A stretch of 64,000 nt of DNA from Halalkalibacter sp. APA_J-10(15) (GCF_023017105.1 NZ_JALKEV010000010.1:62001-126000); one strand, 5' to 3'. Shown: positions 9,008-20,379, numbered from the stretch's first letter. Notes: generated by a model not told the origin, from the sequence alone. Numbers and translations are program-made.

Positions 9008-9697
9008 CTATTTATCATCTAAACTTCTTTTTAACGCTTCAAGCTCATCATCTACACCAGATCCTGACCCTGTACTACCGGTACTATACTTAGCCATTAA
9101 ATCATCGATGTCATCCTTTGGCTGGACATTCAACTCAGCCATCGCATTAGCCTTATCATATGCTGCATTGGCTTTTTGCTCCATTCGTTCAAAGGCAGAG
9201 ATTGAGCGATTGGCACTTCCTGCTGAAGAATGTATATTATTGATTCTTTCTTGTGCCTTTGCAACTGCAAGCTTTCCTTTAATTAATGTTTTGCGCTCTT
9301 CTAATTCCTTCACATCTGCTGTTAACTTATCATGCATTTCGCGCATCTTGACAACATTAGAAGCAGCTGCAGCATGAGCATTTCTTAGCTCTGTTTCCCG
9401 GACGGACATTGAAGATTTACGAGCCAGAAACTTTCTAGCATCGTCTTCATTTCCTGCCTCCAACGCTTTCACAGCATAGCTTTGCATCTTATCCATTTCA
9501 GCGACGCACTCATCAAGGTCTCTTTGTACGCGCTGCTCCTCAGCCATAATCGTCGCAGTTTCCGACTTCACTTTCCCTAAATCATTGTTCAAGTTACGTA
9601 AGTATTGATCAATCATTTTTTCAGGATCTTCAGCTTTGTCTAACATTGCATGAATATTACTTGCCATAATCTCCCGAAATCTCACTAAAATATTCAT
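9008..9697 (-). CDS. pspA: PspA/IM30 family envelope-stress protein
   Basis: 229 residues, almost wholly alpha-helical coiled coil, with the typical start MNILVRFREIMASNIHAML and the DPEKMIDQYLRNL motif of the PspA/Vipp1 (ESCRT-III-like) family. PspA assembles into rings and rods on the inner face of the membrane and protects it from proton leakage and antimicrobial damage. The C-terminal tail is Ser/Gly-rich. It is the first gene of a four-gene operon. In B. subtilis this operon is SigW-controlled; I could not find a convincing SigW promoter upstream here. Confidence 0.92.
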   Translation of the reverse strand: MNILVRFREIMASNIHAMLDKAEDPEKMIDQYLRNLNNDLGKVKSETATIMAEEQRVQRDLDECVAEMDKMQSYAVKALEAGNEDDARKFLARKSSMSVRETELRNAHAAAASNVVKMREMHDKLTADVKELEERKTLIKGKLAVAKAQERINNIHSSAGSANRSISAFERMEQKANAAYDKANAMAELNVQPKDDIDDLMAKYSTGSTGSGSGVDDELEALKRSLDDK

Positions 9698-10504
9698 TTA
9701 ACATACCTCCCTATAATCTTATTGACATAGTGAACCAATTCGTGCCAACAACTAGTCATTAAAAGATGTTATATTCTAGTCAATTCACAAAATATAAGCG
9801 ACATTGTTATCAATTACCACCACTCGATAAATTGTATAACATATTTAAGAAAGAGTCATTAGGTCGAACAGTCTACCTTTACACACTCAGATTCCCTTTT
9901 GCTCGCTCATGCTCAAGGTACCTATATCATTTCTTACGTTTTCAAATTTGTTCTGGTTTCATAATTCAAACATTCAACCATTTGAATAGAGTATGTTCAA
10001 AAACTACCAAAAAAAAGTGACAATGGCTCCGTTCTCTACGCGTCTCGTGATAAGAAAACCTGAAGGCCACTGAAAAAGTACAAATCCATTTTTAGACTAG
10101 CAATGGCTTCACTCGTTAAGTGCTTGATACGAGAAATCCACTCGTCTCAAGCTTCAACACAGATAACGGTTTCGTACATTGCATTGAACAGCCTCTAATG
10201 GGAAAAAATCACAAACAGTGATTACAGCTACTATTCAATGAATCGAACTCAATAAATTAAATCGTAATCTTTCCGTGAATGGACAGCTAAGACATTCGCC
10301 AACAATCAGGACTTAAGAACCATATTTGCACCTCTTTTACGATTAAGGCGATATTTGACAATACATACACTACCATACTATTATGAAGAACATTACATAA
10401 TATTGTTTTACATAGGTGAGTGATGGATACATATACAATCATTCCAGACACACCGATTAAACATTATTATTTATTCTTCAACATTCAATTATGGAGGGAT
10501 TAAA
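9698..10504. repeat. Gene-free region with interspersed repeat copy
   Basis: About 800 bases without a credible gene. From about 10010 to 10200 it carries parts of the repeat family: AATGGCTCCGTTCTCTACGC, GTGATAAGAAAACC, GGCCACTGAAAAAGT (10063 onward), a second AATGGCTTCACTCGTTAAG unit, and ATAACGGTTTCGTACATTGC. The same segments occur in the same order at 16.62-16.93 kb. The remainder presumably holds the promoters of the divergent pspA and DUF4870 genes, but none is clear. Confidence 0.55.
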
Positions 10505-10870
10505 ATGGAAGAAGAGAAACAAATGAATGACAAGGAAGAGAAGACGTCCACAGGTATGACACAAAATGTATCGGGTGCACTATGCTATCTAGCTGGTTTT
10601 GTTACGGGAATTATTTTTTTATTCATTGAAAAAGAGAACAAATTTATACGTTACCATGCCTTTCAATCTATTTTTTTATGGGCCATTTTATTCATTTTCG
10701 GCTTCGTTGTAGGGATGATTCCAATTCTAGGAGTGATCTTACCGGTATTTTTCACACCCCTTTGTTTATTCCTTTGGCTTTATTGCATGTATAAGGCGTA
10801 CCAAGGAAGTGACTTCCAACTGCCTTTTGTAGGACAAATGGCTAACGATCAAATTGAGAAGTCAGTGTAG
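10505..10870 (+). CDS. DUF4870 small membrane protein
   Basis: 121 residues starting at ATG 10505 behind GGAGGG. After a charged, Lys/Glu-rich N-terminus there are about three hydrophobic segments (ALCYLAGFVTGIIFLFIE, FLWAILFIFGFVVGMIPIL and ILPVFFTPLCLFLWLYCMY). The motif IRYHAFQSIFLW between the first two is diagnostic of DUF4870 (Tic20-like) proteins. Their function is not established. The gene stands alone and ends in a good terminator shared with the convergent phosphoesterase operon. Confidence 0.85.
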   Translation: MEEEKQMNDKEEKTSTGMTQNVSGALCYLAGFVTGIIFLFIEKENKFIRYHAFQSIFLWAILFIFGFVVGMIPILGVILPVFFTPLCLFLWLYCMYKAYQGSDFQLPFVGQMANDQIEKSV

Positions 10871-10906
10871 TAGAATGATCGACTATTCATAATGATGAAG
10901 AAAAAA

Positions 10907-10940
10907 GCTGATTAGACTTAAATGCCTAATCAGTTTTTTT
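10907..10940. terminator. Bidirectional terminator
   Basis: CTGATTAG (10908-10915) pairs with CTAATCAG (10926-10933), followed on the plus strand by seven T. On the minus strand the stem is followed by CTTTTTTC. It therefore serves both the DUF4870 gene and the convergent importer operon. Confidence 0.88.
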
Positions 10941-10959
10941 ACACATTCAAGACTAAGAC

Positions 10960-11586
10960 TTAAGCTATTGTGATAGCATTTTTAACGATTTGCTTAGTTG
11001 CTAAATTACCCTGATAGATCACATGATACGTTAAATCAATTAATGATAAAAATAATCCTTCCCCAGCCCCCGTGTCAATTCCAACTTTATTTTCATCAAT
11101 CCAAATTTCACCTATCGATGCCCCTAATCGATACGTTGGTGTATGACCAAATATAACAGGCTTCGGTAATTTACTTCTATTGAAGAAAAAATCCTCTCGA
11201 ATCGTTGTCAAATCCTCAATTGCTTGAAACTCTAAAGGAATCCCTGGCCGTATACCTGCATGTACATAGATGAATTGACGGTCTTCATAATAATATGGAA
11301 GAGTAGATAAAAAGCGGTACCACTCTGGACTTAATGGGGACTCAAGCTCATTTTTAATCCCTTTTATCAGCTTATCTTCATGGTTTCCCCTTATAACAAT
11401 CGCACCATTATCTTTTAATTGACGAATGTAATGTAGTGTTTCTAATGATTCTGGGCCTTTATGTACATAATCTCCAAGTAGCACGAAAGTATCCTCTACA
11501 GGATCGTAGTTTGCTAGTTGCAATAACCGATGTAGCATCGTTTTATGCCCATGAATATCGGACATAACGAGTAAACGACCGCTCAA
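10960..11586 (-). CDS. Metallophosphoesterase (PPP/ApaH-like)
   Basis: 208 residues with the calcineurin-like phosphoesterase motifs: SDIHGH at 9-13, GDYVHKGPES at 38-47 and GNHE at 67-70, then YVHAGIRPG and FGHTP. These bind two metals and catalyse phosphomonoester or related hydrolysis. The usual PPP-family GDYVDRG is altered to GDYVHKG, so substrate choice may differ from bacterial protein phosphatases such as PrpE and from ApaH. Its ATG overlaps the stop of the upstream ABC ATPase gene by four bases (ATGA), so it is translationally coupled to an importer operon. This suggests it dephosphorylates an imported phosphorylated solute. The link is inference. Confidence 0.85.
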   Translation of the reverse strand: MSGRLLVMSDIHGHKTMLHRLLQLANYDPVEDTFVLLGDYVHKGPESLETLHYIRQLKDNGAIVIRGNHEDKLIKGIKNELESPLSPEWYRFLSTLPYYYEDRQFIYVHAGIRPGIPLEFQAIEDLTTIREDFFFNRSKLPKPVIFGHTPTYRLGASIGEIWIDENKVGIDTGAGEGLFLSLIDLTYHVIYQGNLATKQIVKNAITIA

Positions 11587-12674
11587 ATATATGTGCTCCT
11601 ATATAGAAAAGTTCTATTTGTAGGAAAAGTCATCCATACATCCGTGTTAGAGTCTATAGGCGTATCATAATGTGCCGTTACGATTAGTCCTTCCGTAACC
11701 TTCACAAACACACGCCAACGCAAACCTTCATAGACAACATGATGTACTTGGCCCATTAATAGATTTAATTCAGGATCTACATTCGGTTTCTCAGCATATA
11801 GCTTCACTTCTTCTGGATGAAAGAAAATTTCAACATCCCCCTGCTCGATATCCCCAATTTGATTACCAGATACGAATTGTGAATGCACTTTGGCAAGCAA
11901 GCTCACCTTCCCTTCAATAGCAGGAGCTACTTCTCCTTGAAGACCATTAATATAGCCCAACAACTGGGCTACCCAAGGTGAAGCTGGTGCTTCAAACACG
12001 TTTCTTGGTGTATCGAACTGTTCAATCTGACCATCCTTAAGTATCATCATTCGATCCGCAATCGCAAAGGCCTCATCCGTATCATGTGTTACATAAAGTA
12101 CAGAAATATTTAACTTTCTTAATAAAAACGAGAGTTCATGCCTCATTTCAATCCGAAGCTTAACATCTAAATTCGAAAGTGGTTCATCCATAAGCAAGAG
12201 ACGAGGCTTTGTAGCTAATGCACGTGCAATTCCTACTCGCTGTTGTTGTCCACCTGACAAATGAGCTGGTAATCTTTCCAACAATCCATCAAGCTTCATT
12301 AAAGTAGCTAACTCTTCCACTCTATCTCTTATTTCCTTTTTCGATAGCTTCTTTCTTTTTAAACCAAAGGCAATATTCTCAAAAACAGTCATGTGTGGCC
12401 ATAGTGCATAATCTTGAAAGACCATATTAACCTTTCTTTTTTCTGATGCCAGTTGATATTGATTCGTTGCAAACACAACTTCATCCATTTCTATTTCTCC
12501 CATAAATGGTTGTTGCATTCCTGCAATTTGTTGTAGCAAAGTGGATTTCCCACAACCTGATGGACCTAGTATCGCAATAATTTCTCCTTCTGAAATAGTA
12601 AAAGTAACATCATTCAAAGCATATACATTACCATAGCGTTGTTTGAGATTGGATACTTTAAGAAGCATAGTCAT
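11583..12674 (-). CDS. ABC importer ATP-binding protein (FbpC/PotA-like)
   Basis: 363 residues from the ATG at 12674; AAGGAG lies nine bases upstream and TTG at 12680 is an alternative. Visible motifs are the Walker A GPSGCGKST, Q-loop VFQDYALWPHMT, signature LSGGQQQRVGIARAL, Walker B LLLMDEPLSNLD and the switch His in YVTHD. The C-terminal 110 residues are a TOBE-like regulatory domain. This is the CUT1/ferric-ion type of importer ATPase, energising the permease encoded just upstream, with which it overlaps by 17 bases. Substrate cannot be fixed from the ATPase. Confidence 0.92.
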   Translation of the reverse strand: MTMLLKVSNLKQRYGNVYALNDVTFTISEGEIIAILGPSGCGKSTLLQQIAGMQQPFMGEIEMDEVVFATNQYQLASEKRKVNMVFQDYALWPHMTVFENIAFGLKRKKLSKKEIRDRVEELATLMKLDGLLERLPAHLSGGQQQRVGIARALATKPRLLLMDEPLSNLDVKLRIEMRHELSFLLRKLNISVLYVTHDTDEAFAIADRMMILKDGQIEQFDTPRNVFEAPASPWVAQLLGYINGLQGEVAPAIEGKVSLLAKVHSQFVSGNQIGDIEQGDVEIFFHPEEVKLYAEKPNVDPELNLLMGQVHHVVYEGLRWRVFVKVTEGLIVTAHYDTPIDSNTDVWMTFPTNRTFLYRSTYI

Positions 12675-14430
12675 GTTCAAGTTCTCCTTTCATCTTTTGG
12701 CTTTCAATATCTTTTACAAGCCATTTCTTCAACAGAAGATCGGCAAGCACGATTAATAACAAAACAACCGTTCCGCTAATAATCGTTGCTGCTGTACTGT
12801 AACCATACTTAAGCTGTTCAAACGACTTATCAATTGTGATCGGAATTAATTGATAATTTGGTGGATATAGCATTTTCGTTATGGCTAAATCAAATATACT
12901 TGTACCAAACGATGCTAATCCCGCTGCGATGAGGGAGCTACGTACTAGCGGTAAAATAATGAATCTCATCCTTTGGACTTTCGAGGTTCCTTGAAGGGCC
13001 GCTGCGTGCATCATGTTCGCAGGTACCTTTGCAAAAGCTCCGGCTTGTAATCGAACCGCAAATGGGATGGCTCCAGCAATAGCTGCTAATACGACAATCC
13101 ATGGTGTACCGTATAGATGAAGATTAATTGTTTCTAACCACGCCTGATTCCAAATAAAAATATATCCTATCCCTAAAACGACTCCCGGAACTACTAATGA
13201 GATTAGTGATACTGATTGGATAAATCCTTTCCAACGAAAGTTTGTAAAAAACAAAACATAAGAAACAAAAAAGCCAATGATCACACTTATGATCGCTGCG
13301 ACAAATGCAATCCATATGGAATTTCTTAAGCTCATTAGAAACTGCGAATCCTCAAAAAGAACCATATAATAGTTATGAAATGTAATATTATTAATAGCTA
13401 AGCCTCCACTCATACTATCCATTATTGAGATGAAAAAGCTCGAACCGATGGGAACCCCTATTATAATAAGAAGAAACAGCAAATTCCCTGCCATTAACCA
13501 CATAGCATGCTTCGATTTCCTCGGTTGAAACCTCACAGCTTGAGCATTTAAAAAATCGAATCTTGCCTTTTTCATAAAAAGAAATAAAAAAAACAGCGCC
13601 AAAATAAGGATTACAACTAAATAAAATGCCAATACTCCAGCTTGATCAAATCGAGTAGGTGACGTATGAATCGCCGTATAAATAGAATAAGGAAGTGTCG
13701 GAAAACGATAAACAGTAGCTAATGCAGATGGTAAGCCAAAATCCCCGATAGTATCCATAAAAACAAGTGCCCACCCTGCTAAAAAGGCGGGAAATATCAT
13801 TGGAATATGGACCTTCTGCCATAGTACAAAGGAATTTGCACCACATAGCCTTGCCGCATCCTCATAACGCTTCACATTCCATTCAAGTGCTGCAGCCACT
13901 GCTAAATATGCTAAAGAAAACTTACTTAGCGTCATAACAATTATGAGACCAAATGGTTGAAACACGAAAGCCGACACCCACTCCCAGCCCAACCATTGAT
14001 AGGCCAATCCATTTCCATTTGCAAATAAGATCCATCCTTGTGCGATAATAAAAGATGGTGTAATAAGCAAAGCCCACACGGCTATATCAAGCAGCCTCGC
14101 TGTTGGAAAGGCCCAAAATGTTCGTACTATAGCTAAGCAACCGCCAAGTATTGTTGCAAAAAAGGCAGTCCCTGATGCTAAAACAAGTGAATTCCTCAAT
14201 GAATATAACCAAAGTGGCCGATCAAAAATTTCTAGAACACTTGAAAATCCAATAAAGTCTCTTTCTCCCCAAAAAACACCCGGTAGAAAAATTTGAATTA
14301 ATACCGCTATAAGCGGGAGTAAGATGAGAACAAACAGAAGCAGGGTTACCCCTACTCCTAAATAATTTGCTCGGAAAAGAGATGTCCAGCTTTTCACTCT
14401 TTTAAAATTTTGTATCTTTTCATCCATCAT
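12658..14430 (-). CDS. ABC importer permease, fused double domain (FbpB-like)
   Basis: 590 residues with about twelve transmembrane helices. It holds two copies of the binding-protein-dependent transport inner membrane domain, each with an EAA-type loop (YEDAARLCGANSF near 200; MMHAAALQGTSK near 485). Fused two-domain permeases of this size are typical of ferric, phosphonate and hexose-phosphate importers (FbpB, PhnV/PhnU-like, AfuB). It forms the channel for the neighbouring ATPase and binding lipoprotein. It lies 18 bases after the binding protein gene and overlaps the ATPase gene, so it is within one operon. Confidence 0.9.
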   Translation of the reverse strand: MMDEKIQNFKRVKSWTSLFRANYLGVGVTLLLFVLILLPLIAVLIQIFLPGVFWGERDFIGFSSVLEIFDRPLWLYSLRNSLVLASGTAFFATILGGCLAIVRTFWAFPTARLLDIAVWALLITPSFIIAQGWILFANGNGLAYQWLGWEWVSAFVFQPFGLIIVMTLSKFSLAYLAVAAALEWNVKRYEDAARLCGANSFVLWQKVHIPMIFPAFLAGWALVFMDTIGDFGLPSALATVYRFPTLPYSIYTAIHTSPTRFDQAGVLAFYLVVILILALFFLFLFMKKARFDFLNAQAVRFQPRKSKHAMWLMAGNLLFLLIIIGVPIGSSFFISIMDSMSGGLAINNITFHNYYMVLFEDSQFLMSLRNSIWIAFVAAIISVIIGFFVSYVLFFTNFRWKGFIQSVSLISLVVPGVVLGIGYIFIWNQAWLETINLHLYGTPWIVVLAAIAGAIPFAVRLQAGAFAKVPANMMHAAALQGTSKVQRMRFIILPLVRSSLIAAGLASFGTSIFDLAITKMLYPPNYQLIPITIDKSFEQLKYGYSTAATIISGTVVLLLIVLADLLLKKWLVKDIESQKMKGELEHDYAS

Positions 14431-14448
14431 ATAAATCCCTTTCCAGCA

Positions 14449-15543
14449 TTATTGTACAGCTCGATCAGCAAACCATTGTTTAATTTCTGCTTCATGTTCT
14501 GAGGCCCACTCGACATCTGGAACGACAATGTTAGGATTAACTTCTCGATCAGGCCTAACCGTTGCCCCTTCTGCTAATGGCGTAAAAAAACTATCCGTAT
14601 CATCCATTTGTGTTAATTGATTTTGAGTTTCCATATCTAATAGAAATTCAACAAACGCTTTCGCTATTTCGATGTTTTCCGAATGCTCTCCAATTGCAGC
14701 AACGCGAACTGATCCTGGAACTCCTTCTTCAGGCCAAATAATTTCAATATTTTCCCCATTTAGCTTTAAACCATAGGAATTGTGTTCCTGCAGAGCAGCA
14801 GCTTTTATTTCCCCATTTACTAGCGCACTTCCGAGTGGCCCATTTTTCGGATAAACACGTAATCGATTCTCTTGAAACGTCTCATCAAACATGGCTTTCG
14901 CCTCGTCCATCCCCATATCATAGAAGAACCAAGAAGCAACTGGATAAGCTGGTGCTGCCACACCAGGATCAGCCATACCGACTATGTCACTTAATTGGAA
15001 AAACTCTTCCCATGTTGTCGGTGCTGTTTCCGCAGTAAACGCATCTTTGTTATAAGCTAGCGTTGCTGCAGCGTGAATACCTGTTGGAAAATAAGCATTC
15101 GTACTAGGCAAGAAACTCTCTCCTTCTGTCGAAAGCTGCGAAAGATTCTCAGGCTCCCAGCCTTCTAGAAACATTCCCCTATCAGCAAGACTATGTAATG
15201 AAGCATGTCCATCCATCCAAATAACATCCCATTGCGGATTGCCTTGTTCCGCTTCTACTCTTGCTAGAATTTCACCACCACCACCATGAATGACTTCGAC
15301 TTGATAGCCAGTTTCTTCTTCAAATAGTGGACCGATTTCATCTGTAAAGTCGTTAGCATAGACAATTAAAGGCTCTTCAGAAGTGATACTTTCAGCACTA
15401 CTACTTTTCATATTAGGGGAATCTTCCTTTTCTGCTACAGCTTCATCCGTATTCACTTGACTTCCACACCCAAACATTATTAATAGACCTAATAAAAAGA
15501 CAACCAAAAACATTAAATCCTTAAACAGGTTTTCTTTTAACAT
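14449..15543 (-). CDS. ABC importer substrate-binding lipoprotein (FbpA/AfuA-like)
   Basis: 364 residues from the ATG at 15543, preceded by GAGGGTGAAGAG; an upstream ATG at 15564 lacks a site. A type II signal peptide ends in IMFGC with lipidated C26, followed by an acidic linker. The mature part has the class F binding-protein look: PLIVYANDFTDEIGPLFEEETGY, then WDVIWMDG, and AAPAYPVASWFFYDMG. Relatives bind ferric iron, 2-aminoethylphosphonate or hexose phosphates. A tyrosine pair for ferric ion is not evident. Given the downstream phosphoesterase, an organophosphate ligand is my preferred inference. It is the first gene of the operon. Confidence 0.88.
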   Translation of the reverse strand: MLKENLFKDLMFLVVFLLGLLIMFGCGSQVNTDEAVAEKEDSPNMKSSSAESITSEEPLIVYANDFTDEIGPLFEEETGYQVEVIHGGGGEILARVEAEQGNPQWDVIWMDGHASLHSLADRGMFLEGWEPENLSQLSTEGESFLPSTNAYFPTGIHAAATLAYNKDAFTAETAPTTWEEFFQLSDIVGMADPGVAAPAYPVASWFFYDMGMDEAKAMFDETFQENRLRVYPKNGPLGSALVNGEIKAAALQEHNSYGLKLNGENIEIIWPEEGVPGSVRVAAIGEHSENIEIAKAFVEFLLDMETQNQLTQMDDTDSFFTPLAEGATVRPDREVNPNIVVPDVEWASEHEAEIKQWFADRAVQ

Positions 15544-15635
15544 CTCTTCACCCTCTTTCTTCATATTTCTTTCTCACTTAAATCGTATCAGGGCTTTGTA
15601 AATGCAGATTGTTACAAACTTAAAGAAAATATTAA

Positions 15636-15673
15636 ATATCATCTATTTTATTTAATATAAAATAGATGATATC
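15636..15673. promoter_or_regulatory. Perfect palindrome, probable LysR operator
   Basis: ATATCATCTATTTT at 15636-15649 is repeated in exact inverse at 15660-15673 with a 10-base spacer. It lies midway between the divergent lysR and importer genes, 93 bases from one start and 41 from the other. Each arm contains the T-N11-A spacing expected for LysR proteins. Control of both directions by the adjacent regulator is the natural reading. Confidence 0.7.
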
Positions 15674-15713
15674 TATAATTGATAAATAAATTGACATGAA
15701 GGGATGATCCATA

Positions 15714-16619
15714 ATGAATCTACAGCAATTAAAAATTTTTGTTCTAACTGCACAATTACAAAAGCTAAAGCTTGTTGCGGAACGTCTTAATATTAAACAA
15801 CCCACTGTTACCTTTCACCTCCAGCGTTTCGAAGAGGAATGTGGTATTCCGCTGTTCAAACCATCCTCTCTTAGGACGTTAAAACTTACAAAAGCAGGAG
15901 AATCTCTTTACCCTCTTGCTATGCAAATTACAATGCTTTCAGAAGAAATCGAGTCTACAATAGCCGGCTTTAATGAAAGGCAGCGCGGCACTTTACGCAT
16001 TGGCTCTACCTATACTCCAGCAACCTTCCTCTTACCGGAACAGCTTGTCTCATTTAAATCATTGCATGAAGAAATAACATTGTCACTAGAAGTAAAACCC
16101 GCAACAATCATAATGGAAAAAATAAAAAACTATGAGCTCGATATCGGTATTATTTCGTATGGATCTATTCCAGGAAAGCATTTCACTTCTCGTATGATTT
16201 TTAAAGATGATTTAAAGCTTCTCCTACATCCCAATAACCCTCTAGCAGTTAAAATGAACATCGAAATAGACGACTTAATAAAGGAAACGTTTATTATGCA
16301 TGAACAAGGATCAACATCTAGACTGCTCATCGATAATTGGGCACATGAGCATGACATTACTCTTTCAATCGTTATGGAGGTTTCTGCGACTGAAACAATG
16401 AAGGAAGCAGTAAAGAAAAATATGGGGGTCGCGATCGTATCAGAAAGATGTTCATTAAGAGAAGTCGAGCAAGGAGAGTTAGTTTACAAAGAAATCCCAT
16501 ACTTTCAGCAGGATCGTTTTATTCACCTTATCCATCAAAAAAATAGAGTTATCACACCATTAATTCAAGATTTTATCGATACAACTATTCAATATTTTCG
16601 AACGACATCTCACAAGTGA
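15714..16619 (+). CDS. LysR family transcriptional regulator
   Basis: 301 residues. The N-terminal winged helix (MNLQQLKIFVLTAQLQKL, IKQPTVTFHLQRFEEECGIPLF, LTKAGESL) is typical of LysR, and residues 90-295 form the periplasmic-binding-protein-like effector domain (GTLRIGSTYTPATFLLP). It is related to CysL/CbbR-type regulators. Divergent orientation from the importer-phosphoesterase operon, with a palindrome between, argues that it controls that operon in response to the imported compound or a product. It is followed by interspersed repeats rather than a canonical terminator. Confidence 0.92.
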   Translation: MNLQQLKIFVLTAQLQKLKLVAERLNIKQPTVTFHLQRFEEECGIPLFKPSSLRTLKLTKAGESLYPLAMQITMLSEEIESTIAGFNERQRGTLRIGSTYTPATFLLPEQLVSFKSLHEEITLSLEVKPATIIMEKIKNYELDIGIISYGSIPGKHFTSRMIFKDDLKLLLHPNNPLAVKMNIEIDDLIKETFIMHEQGSTSRLLIDNWAHEHDITLSIVMEVSATETMKEAVKKNMGVAIVSERCSLREVEQGELVYKEIPYFQQDRFIHLIHQKNRVITPLIQDFIDTTIQYFRTTSHK

Positions 16620-16621
16620 TT

Positions 16622-16936
16622 ATGTTCAAAAAGTGCCAAAAAAACACCGCAATGGCTCCGTTCGTTACACGTCTTGTGATCAGAAAACCACTCACCACAA
16701 AAATTTTTAAAAGATGTAGTGACTACGCTCATTGCTTAGAGATCATTCAAAAAGGGTAAAACAGGAGGTCACTGAAAAAGTCCTTTCTAGTAACTCAAGG
16801 AAGAGTACTGGCTCCGCTCGTTGCGCGCCTTGCTATGAGAAACCCACTCATTGCAAGGCTTTCAAAATCGGGCAACGGCTACGCACATTACTTCAAAGCC
16901 ACTGAAAAAGTTAAAACCAAACTTTTTCAGTGGCCT
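16622..16936. repeat. Composite interspersed repeat, most complete copy
   Basis: This gene-free stretch holds a GCAATGGCTCCGTTCGTTAC unit at about 16648-16667 and a second diverged unit near 16808 (GGCTCCGCTCGTTGCGCGCC). AGGTCACTGAAAAAGT lies near 16762 and GGCAACGGCTACGCACATTA near 16871. It ends in a strong hairpin with GCCACTGAAAAAGTT (16898-16912) against its exact inverse (16920-16934). Parts recur at 10.0, 29.6 and 40.2 kb. No coding potential is apparent. Confidence 0.7.
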
Positions 16937-17041
16937 CTAAAACAGCCCTTTTTGAATGACCTCTATAAAAATCTCAGAAAAAGGTTTCACTTAGCTCAAA
17001 AAAGGTATAGAACTATATAACCTAATGAAGGAGTTGTTATA

Positions 17042-17503
17042 ATGAGTAATCAAAAAAATGTGGCAATAGGTACTGTTGTAGGTGGTGTCGTAGGAGCTAC
17101 AGCCGCTTTACTAACGGCTCCAAAGTCTGGTGATGAACTACGTGAAGACATTAGTAAGCAATTATCGAACGGTAAGAGCAAAACCGAAGAGGTAGCACAT
17201 GAACTTAAGGAAAAATTAAGTGAGCTTACGACTATTCTTAACGAAAGCTCATCAAATGTATCACAATCCGTCAAACAACAAACCGATAAAATCGTCAAAG
17301 AAGCTACGCACCTCCTAAACAAAACGGACAAACAAGAGGAAGTAACGATCGATGACATTCGAGGTATGATAAGGCATATGATGACTGAAGAGAAAGATGC
17401 TGGCAAACAAATTAAACAAATTGTTGATGACGAATTGGTAGCCATTCAATCAAAAGTAAAAAGCGATACAAAAGATGTCAAAGAAACGGTGACAAATTCA
17501 TAG
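17042..17503 (+). CDS. YtxH domain-containing protein
   Basis: 153 residues starting at ATG 17042 behind GAAGGAG. A short glycine/alanine-rich hydrophobic segment at about 8-27 (VAIGTVVGGVVGATAALL) is followed by TAPKSGDELRE, the signature of the YtxH family, then a long charged helical coiled coil. In B. subtilis, YtxH-type proteins belong to the general stress regulon, and their biochemical role is unknown. The hydrophobic start probably anchors it to the membrane. It is monocistronic, between repeat hairpins. Confidence 0.85.
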   Translation: MSNQKNVAIGTVVGGVVGATAALLTAPKSGDELREDISKQLSNGKSKTEEVAHELKEKLSELTTILNESSSNVSQSVKQQTDKIVKEATHLLNKTDKQEEVTIDDIRGMIRHMMTEEKDAGKQIKQIVDDELVAIQSKVKSDTKDVKETVTNS

Positions 17504-17529
17504 TAGTATAATAAACTGCACAACTAAAT

Positions 17530-17562
17530 GCACTGAAAAGTCCAATTCAACTTTTTCAGTGC
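17530..17562 (+). terminator. Repeat-type hairpin acting as terminator of the ytxH-like gene
   Basis: GCACTGAAAAGT (17530-17541) pairs with ACTTTTTCAGTGC (17550-17562), followed by ATTTCTT. The arms are those of the interspersed hairpin family, so a repeat seems to serve as terminator here. Confidence 0.65.
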
Positions 17563-18064
17563 ATTTCTTACTTGTTGTCTAAAAGTGGCACGAGTAACGA
17601 TGAAGCCGATGCCTCCCACGAATCCTCCTCCTTCCCCCTTAAACCCTTTAAAAAGTGAGCAGTAGGTCCTTCTATCATTCATATCGTTTCTCTAATTATC
17701 AATTAAGGTCACTTAATTGACAAAGATACGAAATCATTATTCTACTACATTCGTCTCATTCAAAGGTTTTTATCCTCAACTAGAATGAAAATAGACAGCA
17801 TCCATGACCTAATTAAATAAAAATTTAAGTATTTAGTCATTTTCGTTTGATGATCAGTGTATATACTATAGTAACATTTAATTATCTCCTTATTCTAATC
17901 ACCTTTCTTCTACTCTTATAAGCTGTTATTTGACCAAGCTTAACTATCATTATGAACCTCTAAGAATAGTGTGCTTCAAATGAAAACCGAAACTTTTTGA
18001 ACGGGTAAAATAAAAAATTTATATATTTTCGAGTTATTATTCTTTCTTTTTAAGAAATAGTTTA
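17563..18064. other. Gene-free leader region upstream of katG
   Basis: About 500 AT-rich bases without a credible reading frame. The 3' side holds the katG regulatory boxes (listed separately); nothing else is recognised. Confidence 0.5.
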
Positions 18065-18093
18065 TTATAATAATTACATAATAATAATTATTG
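18065..18093 (+). promoter_or_regulatory. Two overlapping PerR/Fur-like boxes upstream of katG
   Basis: TTATAATAATTACAT (18065-18079) matches 12 of 14 defined positions of the Bacillus Per box TTATAATnATTATAA. TAATAATAATTATTG (18079-18093) matches 11 of 14 and shares one base with the first. They lie 70-98 bases upstream of katG. Peroxide control by PerR would be expected for a catalase-peroxidase. The local AT-richness lowers specificity. Confidence 0.6.
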
Positions 18094-18150
18094 TCTTTTT
18101 GTTCATAGTTTTATTCATGAGTACAGACATTAATTATTCATTTTACTTAG

Positions 18151-20373
<2,223 letters not shown>

Positions 20374-20379
20374 TTCATT

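Noticed and set aside
9698-9790. SigW promoter for pspA
   Set aside because: The B. subtilis operon has one, but no TGAAAC and CGTA pair at the right spacing could be found here.
9766-10020. 84-codon plus-strand frame before the DUF4870 gene
   Set aside because: No ribosome binding site or recognisable fold, and its end lies within the interspersed repeat.
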